Part shown: piece after piece, positions 7,037 through 13,047 of the stretch | Layout: every line of letters starts with the position of its first letter | How positions within the stretch are numbered: position 1 is the first letter of the stretch | Assembly: GCA_016295375.1 (NCBI GenBank) | Contig: JAEDLI010000045.1 | Span: forward strand, 1 to 17,356 | Direction: 5' to 3' | Length of the DNA: 17,356 bases | Source: Fibrobacter sp. | GTDB lineage: Bacteria > Fibrobacterota > Fibrobacteria > Fibrobacterales > Fibrobacteraceae | Position numbers and translations under genes: made by a program | Notes under the pieces: generated by a model | What the model saw: only the letters and a program-made list of their open reading frames with translations | Databases searched by the model: none | Told to the model about the DNA's origin: nothing

Positions 7037-7846
7037 CTAGAGGGTGAGGGCTTCTGCCGAAATATCCTTCATTCCGAACAGATTAGCCCCTTTTTCGAAG
7101 AATTTGGCGGTATCCGTGGTCAAAAAGCGGGTCTTGCCAGACCGCGAAAGCCGGGCATCCATCTCGGGGTGCCGGTTCAGGTAGTCGACGGTCTTGTCCG
7201 CCACGATCTGGCCCTGGATGACCAGGCGCACTCCTGCGGGGAGTGCCTCCCGGATTTCTTTTTCCAGCAGGGGGTAATGGGTGCAGGCCAAAAGGACGGT
7301 GTCTATTTCGGGGTCTTTCTGGAGCAGCGCTTCTACATCTTTCTTGACAAAAAAGCGGGAGCCTTCCGTATCCATCTCGCCGTTTTCTACCAGGGGAACC
7401 CACATGGGGCAGGCGTGCTGGGTGACCTTCAGTTCCGGAAAGAAATGGCTGATTTCTATCTGGTAGCTGTTGGACGAAACCGTACCTGCGGTAGCGAAGA
7501 TGCCGATGTGTCCCGTGCGACTGAACTTGCCGATTTCTTCGGTGGTGGGCCTGATGATGCCCAACACCCGCCTATCCGGGAACTCTACGGGCAACACCTG
7601 CTGCTGGATGCTCCTAAGTGCGCGGGCCGATGCCGTATTGCAGGCGAGAATCACCAGGGGGCAGCCCCTGTTGAAAAGCTCCCGCACGCACCGGAGGGTG
7701 TAGCGGAAGATGGTCTCGAAACTCCTGCTCCCGTAGGGCGCCCGGGCGTTGTCGCCCAGGTACAAGAAGTCGTATTCGGGCAAGGCCTTGCGCAGGTCCT
7801 GCAAAATCGTGAGCCCGCCAAATCCGGAATCGAAGACGCCTATCAC
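7037..7846 (-). CDS. murI: Glutamate racemase
   Basis: MurI interconverts L- and D-glutamate in the cytosol without a cofactor, supplying D-glutamate for peptidoglycan. From GTG at 7846 the product is 269 aa, the usual family length. Family signatures are GVFDSGFGGL at 3-12 (D6 in the active site), LGDNARAPYG at 30-39, ACNTAS with catalytic Cys69, and LLACTHYPLL with catalytic Cys188 and His190. The frame stays open a further 50 codons upstream, but GTG 7846 is preferred: the conserved N-terminus begins there, a GGAGG site lies 7 bases before it, and it overlaps the upstream stop in GTGA, a classic coupled arrangement. It is the last gene of the minus-strand operon that starts near 11847. Confidence 0.95.
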   Translation of the reverse strand: MIGVFDSGFGGLTILQDLRKALPEYDFLYLGDNARAPYGSRSFETIFRYTLRCVRELFNRGCPLVILACNTASARALRSIQQQVLPVEFPDRRVLGIIRPTTEEIGKFSRTGHIGIFATAGTVSSNSYQIEISHFFPELKVTQHACPMWVPLVENGEMDTEGSRFFVKKDVEALLQKDPEIDTVLLACTHYPLLEKEIREALPAGVRLVIQGQIVADKTVDYLNRHPEMDARLSRSGKTRFLTTDTAKFFEKGANLFGMKDISAEALTL

Positions 7847-8568
7847 AGGGCGGCCTCCATGCGGGAACGGACCAGGGGCATCAGTTCCTTTCTCGGGTCG
7901 TTGTCGCCCTGCCGCTTTTCGATTTCGCCTGCGTCGATGGGCTCGAGAATCTGTACGCTCACCTTGCAGCGCCCGGTATTCTTGCGGCGTTCCCACACGG
8001 CAGAAGTGCCGCGGATAACCACAGGGAGTACTATAGCGTGTGACTCCAGCGCAAGCCTGAAACCGCCGCTCTTAAAGGGCGAGAGAGCTTCGCTTTTTCC
8101 GCGAGTGCCTTCGGGGAACAGACAGAGCCGTGGTGCCCGACCAGAGGCCATGGCTTCGCGAATCAGCGCTCCGCCACCACCCTTTTTACGGTTGATAAAA
8201 ATACAGCCGATCTTGTGCATCCAGAAATTGAGGAATGGGATGAACCTAAGCGAAGCCTTGGCGATAAACCCCACAATACGTTCGATGGAAAGAAACATCA
8301 CGGGAATGTCGGCGTAGGAATTGTGGTTTCCCATGACAAACACGGGGCGGCTCCAGTCCACCTTGGAAAGAATCGCCTGGTCTTTTATTTCCAGGTCAAC
8401 CCGCAGCACGTTTATGCAGAATCGGGAGAACTTCTGGATTTTTCCCTCGAACCAGGTGTTGAAATTTTTTCCGTAGGCAACCAAGATAAAGGGCAGTGCG
8501 AGAATATGCGCAAGCATATAGCCAAGCACTACAATTACCACGTATATTCTAAACAAGATAACAGGCAT
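7843..8568 (-). other. PlsC-type (1-acylglycerol-phosphate) acyltransferase domain in the fusion
   Basis: From Met478 (ATG at 8568) the frame encodes 241 residues, the usual length of a free-standing PlsC-type acyltransferase, which adds an acyl chain to lysophosphatidic acid or a related lysolipid at the inner membrane. A hydrophobic stretch (about 478-508) is the expected membrane anchor. The catalytic HX4D motif is HNSYAD (H559, D564), the phosphate-binding motif FPEGTR is at 628-633, and LPVVIRGT (658-665) is the last conserved block. No Shine-Dalgarno sequence precedes ATG 8568, so separate internal initiation is not obviously supported. The true acceptor lipid cannot be told from sequence. 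Confidence 0.85.
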
Positions 8569-9999
8569 AGTCCATCGGGGTTGCTTGGGGTAGCGGGGCA
8601 GGAACCTGGATGGTTTCAGTTTCAGCAGTTTCCCTTTCCAATACCTCTGCTTGCAATATAGCAAAACTAGGTAAGATTCGGCACGAGTCACCCCAACGTA
8701 ATACAGCCGCCTTTCTTCGTCCATCTGTGCCTTGCGCTGTTTTCGGTTGCCTTCGCACTTGCCCGGCGTGAATCCTTCGGCAAGGCCCGCGTAAAAGACT
8801 ACGGCGTACTGGAGGCCCTTGGAGGCGTGTACCGTCTCGATATGGATGCCGTCTTCCAGCACCTCGTCGCCTGCCATGGGGTCGCCTGCGATGGGCAGCT
8901 CGCATTCCCGCAAGGCTTCTTCGAAATATTGCCGCAGCCGGTTGTACCGCACCAGAATGGCGAAGTTTTTCCATTGGAGTCCATAGTTTTTGCGCAGGGA
9001 ATGAATGGCGGTCTTTATCTTTTCGATTTCTTCGATGGGATTGTCCGATACCCAGACTTCGGGCTTGCGGTTTTCGGTGAAAATCCTGTTGCCGCCGGAG
9101 CCCTTGGGGTTCCCTGCCCGGAGAACCTTCCGTAACGTTACGGGCTTGTTCACAAAAATGTCGTTGGCCAAATGCAGCACGTTCGGTACAGAGCGGTAGT
9201 TCCATTCCAGACGGATGAGGGTACTGTCCTTGAAGTCTGCTTGGAAACGCCGGATGTTCCCGATGTCCGCTCCGCGGAAGCCGTAGATGGCCTGGTCATC
9301 GTCGCCTACTACGAACAGGTCCTTGCGATTTCCGAGAATGTTCTTGACCAGCCTGTACTGGGAAGGGTTGATGTCCTGGTATTCATCTACCAGGATTTCG
9401 GCCCACAGGGACTGAAAGTATTCTCTTGCATTTTCGCAGGTTTCAAGCAGCCTGATGGCAAGGTAAATCAGGTCTTCGAAAACCACGTTTCCAGATAAAA
9501 TAACGTTTTTCTGCAGGGGTGAAATTTTTTTCTTGATGGCGCCTGGTAAATCATCTGAAAAAAGTTCCTCCCGGTTCAACTTGGCGGCAGGAATCTTCCG
9601 CCTTGCCAGTTCCCTCAAGAATTCCCGCTGGTCCGTTTCCTTTGGGGTAGGAATCTTGTTGAACCCGAGAATTTCGTAGGCAAAGCGCTCTCCGATTTTC
9701 TGCTTGAGCATGAACAGCGCAAGAGAATGGAAGGTGCAGAGCCGTACACCGGCCTCCGGGAAAAGAGCCTCTACCCGCTCCCGCATTTCGGCTGCGGCCT
9801 TGGCGGTGAAGGTAAGGGCCAGAATCTTTTCGGGCTGTACCCCGCTCATGATGCGGTACTGGATCCGCTTGGTCAGTACAGAAGTTTTTCCCGAGCCCGC
9901 TCCTGCAAGAATCAGGAGAGCTCCGTTTTGTTTATGGTCGTGCAAGACGGCCATACGCTGGTCGCCGTTCAGACCTTTCAAGATGCTTTCAGCATCCAT
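7843..9999 (-). CDS. UvrD-like helicase fused to PlsC-type acyltransferase
   Basis: One uninterrupted 718-codon frame encodes two unrelated enzymes. Residues 1-476 form a superfamily 1A DNA helicase: Walker A GAGSGKT (33-39), motif Ia TFTAKAAAEMR (63-73), Walker B DEYQD (205-209), motif III GDDDQAIYGFRG (232-243), motif IV NYRS (267-270), motif V VHASKGL (390-396) and motif VI YYVGVTRAE (433-441), ending PSRFL as UvrD/PcrA proteins do. Only about 120 residues separate motifs IV and V, against nearly 300 in UvrD, so the 2B subdomain is absent. From M478 a complete lipid acyltransferase follows (listed separately). Its hydrophobic start would anchor the helicase to the inner membrane. Start ATG 9999 precedes the family N-terminus; the ribosome site is weak. 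The stop overlaps the murI start. It could be a true fusion, a stop lost by one mutation, or a sequence error. Confidence 0.85.
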   Translation of the reverse strand: MDAESILKGLNGDQRMAVLHDHKQNGALLILAGAGSGKTSVLTKRIQYRIMSGVQPEKILALTFTAKAAAEMRERVEALFPEAGVRLCTFHSLALFMLKQKIGERFAYEILGFNKIPTPKETDQREFLRELARRKIPAAKLNREELFSDDLPGAIKKKISPLQKNVILSGNVVFEDLIYLAIRLLETCENAREYFQSLWAEILVDEYQDINPSQYRLVKNILGNRKDLFVVGDDDQAIYGFRGADIGNIRRFQADFKDSTLIRLEWNYRSVPNVLHLANDIFVNKPVTLRKVLRAGNPKGSGGNRIFTENRKPEVWVSDNPIEEIEKIKTAIHSLRKNYGLQWKNFAILVRYNRLRQYFEEALRECELPIAGDPMAGDEVLEDGIHIETVHASKGLQYAVVFYAGLAEGFTPGKCEGNRKQRKAQMDEERRLYYVGVTRAESYLVLLYCKQRYWKGKLLKLKPSRFLPRYPKQPRWTMPVILFRIYVVIVVLGYMLAHILALPFILVAYGKNFNTWFEGKIQKFSRFCINVLRVDLEIKDQAILSKVDWSRPVFVMGNHNSYADIPVMFLSIERIVGFIAKASLRFIPFLNFWMHKIGCIFINRKKGGGGALIREAMASGRAPRLCLFPEGTRGKSEALSPFKSGGFRLALESHAIVLPVVIRGTSAVWERRKNTGRCKVSVQILEPIDAGEIEKRQGDNDPRKELMPLVRSRMEAAL
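7854..7858 (-). promoter_or_regulatory. Shine-Dalgarno site deciding the murI start
   Basis: GGAGG on the minus strand (7858 to 7854), inside the last codons of the helicase-acyltransferase gene, lies 7 bases before GTG 7846. With the GTGA stop/start overlap it fixes the murI start and suggests translational coupling. Confidence 0.8.
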
Positions 10000-10059
10000 A
10001 GGTTACCGTTGTGGAATGCGGCGCCCCGAAATTTGCGCCTGCGGGATATGGGAAAGGGA

Positions 10060-11064
10060 CTAGGTGGTTTCCTTGTCCGAAACATTCGGGCGGCCGCCCA
10101 GCAAAAAGGCGAAGCCTCCGAACAGACTCAGCAACAAACTTACAAAATAGGCCAGCAGCTGGATTACCACCGATTCGAGACCGGGCACTCCGGCGCGGGC
10201 GAACAGGGACTGGGCGAGCAGTTCCCTAGGGCCAAACCCGCCGATAGAAATAGGCAGGGCGCTTACGATAGCTACCAGCGGGATGTAGTAGAAATACCAG
10301 GATACAGAAAGTTCCACGCTGACGGCAATACCGCAGAAGAAGTGGACGAAAATTCTGAGGGACTGGGTCACTGCCGAAAGTCCGGTGATCTGTGCCATCA
10401 GTTTTTTGGACTGGAAATTCTGAAAACGTTCGAACATGTGCTCCATGCGCGAACTGATGATCTTCGGCAAAATTCTAGAAAAAACCTTGTGACCCAACCG
10501 CCCTAGCCGCCGACTGCAAAGCCCGCCCAGCAAGGCGCAGAACCCGATAAAAATCCACACCGACGGCCACATAAACGCCCGCTGGGCGTCGTCGTGCATA
10601 AAGAACAGGAGTCCCATGCCCAAGGTGAAGAGCGTTACAAAGAAAAGCCCAAAGAGCCTGTCGAAGAATGTGGCAGTAAGCCCGGCGCCGACGCTGTCCT
10701 GCCCACCCTGCATGCGGATGTCGTAAACCTTCTTGATGTCGCCGCCCACGTTTCCGGGCATGAAGTTGTTGAAGAACAGCCCCACGTAGTAAAGTTTCAG
10801 CAGGTGTCCGTACTTTAAGTTCACGCCCTGCCGCTCCAGCAAAAGTTTCCATTGCAGGCAGGCCGTGAAATTGGAAAGGGCGAGGCAGACCACGGCAAGC
10901 GTGAGCGGCAGCAGGCTCTTTGTAGAGAACAACCTGTACAAATCCCCGATGTCCCAATCCGGATCGCCCACGATGTTACGGTACACGAAATACGCGGGGA
11001 CGATGGTCACCGTGAGTTTCAGCAGGAACACCAGCGCGGATTTGAGCTTCGGGGACAGTTTCAT
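10060..11064 (-). CDS. LPG synthase transmembrane-domain (UPF0104) family membrane protein
   Basis: A 334-aa integral membrane protein of the family that forms the flippase half of MprF lysylphosphatidylglycerol synthase, here without the aminoacyl-transfer half. Members are thought to move lipids or lipid-linked molecules across the inner membrane; the substrate is unknown. About eight hydrophobic segments are visible (roughly 9-29, 51-69, 90-103, 135-156, 167-183, 234-252, 257-275 and 297-323). Family motifs are NNFMPGNVGGD at 99-109 and SIGGFGPRE at 273-281. The ATG at 11064 lies 3 bp after the stop of the methyltransferase gene, and the helicase-acyltransferase gene starts 60 bp downstream, so all belong to one operon. 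Together with the methyltransferase and acyltransferase it suggests handling of an envelope lipid or polyprenyl-linked product (inference). Confidence 0.85.
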   Translation of the reverse strand: MKLSPKLKSALVFLLKLTVTIVPAYFVYRNIVGDPDWDIGDLYRLFSTKSLLPLTLAVVCLALSNFTACLQWKLLLERQGVNLKYGHLLKLYYVGLFFNNFMPGNVGGDIKKVYDIRMQGGQDSVGAGLTATFFDRLFGLFFVTLFTLGMGLLFFMHDDAQRAFMWPSVWIFIGFCALLGGLCSRRLGRLGHKVFSRILPKIISSRMEHMFERFQNFQSKKLMAQITGLSAVTQSLRIFVHFFCGIAVSVELSVSWYFYYIPLVAIVSALPISIGGFGPRELLAQSLFARAGVPGLESVVIQLLAYFVSLLLSLFGGFAFLLGGRPNVSDKETT

Positions 11065-11067
11065 GGA

Positions 11068-11847
11068 CTAGGGCTTTTTGCCCAGGACTCCTATGCTCAG
11101 CTGGGTGTAATGCATCAGGGGGTTGGATTCCAGGGAATCCAGGATACGGTCTTTTACCTTCTGGTAGGCAGTTCCCTGCAACGGATACTTGGGCAGTTCC
11201 ACGCCTAGCTTGAAGCAGAATTCCCGTGCCATACGGTAGAACAAGTTGGGGCGCATCCAGTCGCCGTACTGGTAGATATTTTCAAAGCCTGCGTCCGTCA
11301 TGAGCTTTTTCAGCTGGGGCATGGTGAACTGCTTTTCCCAACCGGCGAACCACTTGTCCATGGCAATCAAGATGTGCTTGATGATGGTGTAGGGGTGCAC
11401 TGTTTGCGGTACGTCACAGAGGCAGTGCCCGCCGTGCTTCAAGATGCGGAAGTTTTCCTTGATGAGCGGGAGAGAATCCTTGAAATGTTCCGCTAGCCCT
11501 TGATGGAAAACCAGGTCGAAGGTGTTGTCGGGAAAAGGCGCCTTGAAGGCGTCGCCACGGACGAGTTTCAAGTTGTCGTACAGATTGTCTTTTGCCCGCA
11601 GGCCATCTACAATCTTCAAGCTGTTCTCGGCAAAATCTAATACGTACACGTCGGCGCCCAGGCGGGCAAGCTCGGCGCTATCACGGCCGGTGCCGGCGCC
11701 AACTTCCAGCACCTTGAGTCCTTCGAGCTTAAAATTCTTCTTGATGGTATTCAGCACCGACGGAGACGAAGGATACACCTTGTCCATGTCGTTTTTCTGT
11801 TTCCAAAAACGGTTCCATACGGACTGATCTGGTTCTTTTACTGTCAT
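11068..11847 (-). CDS. Class I SAM-dependent methyltransferase
   Basis: A 259-aa soluble methyltransferase. Motif I is VLEVGAGTGRD (46-56), the ribose-binding acidic residue D71 ends the next strand (ADVYVLD), motif II/III reads GDAFKAPFPDNTFDLVF (98-114), and ILKHGG (135-140) is the usual post-motif. The ~120 residues after it, with HPYTIIKHILIAMDKWF and many aromatic residues, are less typical and may bind the acceptor, which cannot be named; such enzymes often methylate quinones, lipids, sugars or small molecules. ATG 11847 is preferred to TTG 11856, nine bases upstream, because of codon type; neither has a clear ribosome site. It is the first gene of the operon ending with murI. TATATT about 12 bases before the ATG on the minus strand is a possible -10 box, so the leader would be very short. 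Confidence 0.85.
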   Translation of the reverse strand: MTVKEPDQSVWNRFWKQKNDMDKVYPSSPSVLNTIKKNFKLEGLKVLEVGAGTGRDSAELARLGADVYVLDFAENSLKIVDGLRAKDNLYDNLKLVRGDAFKAPFPDNTFDLVFHQGLAEHFKDSLPLIKENFRILKHGGHCLCDVPQTVHPYTIIKHILIAMDKWFAGWEKQFTMPQLKKLMTDAGFENIYQYGDWMRPNLFYRMAREFCFKLGVELPKYPLQGTAYQKVKDRILDSLESNPLMHYTQLSIGVLGKKP

Positions 11848-11930
11848 AACCGGCAAAATATACGAATTTGTATCTTACAGAGTATCAACGAATTATGATC
11901 TCTTCGTGTATTTTTCTGCTTTTTACCTAT

Positions 11931-11975
11931 TTTTTGTAACAAAAGGACGACAATGTTTGAATTTTGTGACAAAAT
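11931..11975. promoter_or_regulatory. Pair of palindromic operator-like sites TTTTGTnACAAAA
   Basis: TTTTGT-A-ACAAAA (11932-11944) and ATTTTGT-G-ACAAAAT (11961-11975) are perfect odd-length palindromes with the same arms and a single central base. Their centres (11938 and 11968) are exactly 30 bp apart, close to three helical turns. The second lies over the end of the -35 box and the spacer of the sigma promoter. This is the geometry of a repressor site with an auxiliary site. The binding protein cannot be named; the arms do not match well-known boxes such as FNR, CRP, LexA or Rex. Confidence 0.5.
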
Positions 11976-11985
11976 TTTCTATATT
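11957..11985 (+). promoter_or_regulatory. Predicted sigma70-type promoter of the sigma factor gene
   Basis: TTGAAT (11957-11962), a 17-bp spacer and TATATT (11980-11985) form a near-consensus promoter. Transcription would begin near 11992, leaving a leader of about 108 bases before ATG 12100. Confidence 0.6.
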
Positions 11986-12014
11986 CAACCCAAGTTTAAA
12001 GGCGATATGGGGCG

Positions 12015-12070
12015 TTTTTTTGCCAAGTTGTAAAATTTTGTTCTTTTGGCATACAACTTGCTCAAAAAAA
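12015..12070 (+). promoter_or_regulatory. Inverted repeat / hairpin in the sigma gene leader
   Basis: T7 plus CAAGTTGTA on the left (12015-12021 and 12024-12032) pairs with TACAACTTG plus A7 on the right (12052-12060 and 12064-12070). The stem has 16 pairs with a small internal loop (GC opposite CTC) and a 19-base apical loop. The right arm ends in A rather than T on the plus strand, so it is not an intrinsic terminator. As RNA it would sit in the middle of the predicted leader about 30 bases before the start codon; as DNA it could be a wide-spaced protein site. Confidence 0.5.
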
Positions 12071-12099
12071 GCGATATTTAGAGAGACAAGGTTATAAAA

Positions 12100-12912
12100 A
12101 TGCATATTGATTCAACAGATACAACCCTAAAAAGATACCTCGAAGACATTAGACGCACAGCCCCCCTTTCCCGCGAAGAAGAACAAATTCTTTTCCAGAA
12201 AGCGAAAGAAGGCGACAAGATTGCTAGAAAGAGACTGATTTCTGCCAATATGCGTTTCGTTTTGAAAGTGGCCATCCAGTACCGTGGCTGCCCGATTCCG
12301 CTGCCGGACCTGGTGAGCGAGGGTGCAATGGGCCTGGTGCGCGCCATCGAGTCCTTTGAGCATACCCGCGGCCTCAAGTTCATCAGTTATGGCGTGTGGT
12401 GGATCAAGGCTTACATTACCCGCGCCATCAACGAACAGGGCAACCTGATCCGCTTGCCGGCGAACCAGCACCTGCGCGTGCGCAAGGCCCTGCACGAACA
12501 GAGCCGCGGTAAAGAGATTAACGAAGAGATTCGCGAACTTATCCAGATCGGTCAGCGCGGCGTATCTTTCGATAGCCCCTTGAAGGCGGACTCCAAGGCC
12601 ACATACGCCGAAGTACTCCCCGACAACGGTGCGTCCAACCCTGAGGCCGATTCCGAAATCCAGAGTGTAGAGAGCCTCGCCCGCGACCTGATGGAGCAGC
12701 TCCCGGAGCGCGAAGCGAAGGTCATTACCGGCATTTTCGGTATCAACCAGGAAGCTCCCCAGACGTTACGCGAAGTGGGCGAATCCATGAACATTTCCCA
12801 CGAGCGCGTCCGTCAGCTGCGTGACCAGGCGCTCCGCCGTATCCGCAAGTACAACAGCAAGGAATTCCTGCAAGAAAAGAAAGACGCGTTCCTCGCGGCT
12901 ATTAACAAATAA
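12100..12912 (+). CDS. RpoD-like sigma-70 family RNA polymerase sigma factor
   Basis: A 270-aa sigma factor that directs RNA polymerase to promoters. It has region 1.2 (LKRYLEDIRRTAPLSREEE, 10-28), region 2 (about 46-115, with the core-binding DLVSEGAMGLVRAIESFE and the -10-reading FISYGVWWIKAYITRAI), region 3.0 (NLIRLPANQHLRVRKA, 115-130), a shortened region 3, and region 4 (about 193-252) with the -35-reading helix-turn-helix TLREVGESMNISHERVRQLRDQALRRIRKY. Region 1.1 is absent, as in compact primary sigma factors of Bacteroidota and relatives. Region 2.4 (GVWWIKAYITRAI) differs from the usual TWWIRQAITRAI, so it may be either the housekeeping factor or a group 2 alternative. A defined promoter with operator-like palindromes and a structured leader suggest tight control. 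It is followed by a bidirectional terminator. Confidence 0.9.
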   Translation: MHIDSTDTTLKRYLEDIRRTAPLSREEEQILFQKAKEGDKIARKRLISANMRFVLKVAIQYRGCPIPLPDLVSEGAMGLVRAIESFEHTRGLKFISYGVWWIKAYITRAINEQGNLIRLPANQHLRVRKALHEQSRGKEINEEIRELIQIGQRGVSFDSPLKADSKATYAEVLPDNGASNPEADSEIQSVESLARDLMEQLPEREAKVITGIFGINQEAPQTLREVGESMNISHERVRQLRDQALRRIRKYNSKEFLQEKKDAFLAAINK

Positions 12913-12928
12913 TAGCCGCTCCATGACG

Positions 12929-12947
12929 CAGGGGGCTTTGCCCCCTG
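12929..12947. repeat. GC-rich hairpin, repeat-like (CAGGGGGC-TTT-GCCCCCTG)
   Basis: CAGGGGGC (12929-12936) and GCCCCCTG (12940-12947) form a perfect 8-bp stem with a TTT loop, then GGACCCCC. This form is known as a dispersed intergenic repeat in various bacteria. It starts 16 bp after the sigma stop. There is no real T-tract (only CCCCCTTT follows), so it is probably a repeat or mRNA 3' end stabiliser rather than the main terminator. Confidence 0.55.
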
Positions 12948-13001
12948 GACCCCCTTTCCAGAATCAGGTCCTGAGTCGGGTCACGATTAACGTTTTATAC
13001 G

Positions 13002-13030
13002 AAAATGCCGGGCAGACACCCGGCATTTTT
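13002..13030. terminator. Bidirectional intrinsic terminator between convergent genes
   Basis: AAAATGCCGGG (13002-13012) pairs perfectly with CCCGGCATTTT (13019-13029) around CAGACA, an 11-bp stem flanked by A on the left and T on the right. It serves both the sigma gene (+) and the large surface protein gene (-), which ends at 13048. Confidence 0.9.
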
Positions 13031-13047
13031 CATTTGAAGATTACGCC

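Larger units (their letters stand above)
11848..12099. other. Divergent regulatory region, methyltransferase operon / sigma gene
   Basis: This 252-bp AT-rich spacer holds no gene. It carries a possible short-leader promoter for the methyltransferase operon on the minus strand, two matching palindromes (11932-11944 and 11961-11975), a well-formed plus-strand promoter (11957-11985) and a long inverted repeat (12015-12070) in the predicted leader of the sigma factor. GACAAGG shortly before ATG 12100 is only a weak ribosome site. Confidence 0.7.

Noticed and set aside
7847..7996. A 50-codon N-terminal extension of murI.
   Set aside because: It overlaps the acyltransferase coding end, is Arg-rich and unlike MurI, and GTG 7846 has an ideal GGAGG site and GTGA overlap.
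7034..8317. Plus-strand open frame of about 427 codons opposite murI and the acyltransferase.
   Set aside because: Both opposing genes are certain from catalytic motifs; the antisense product has no family features.
12015..12070. Intrinsic terminator upstream of the sigma gene.
   Set aside because: The right arm ends in A7 rather than a T-tract on the plus strand, and likewise on the minus strand.
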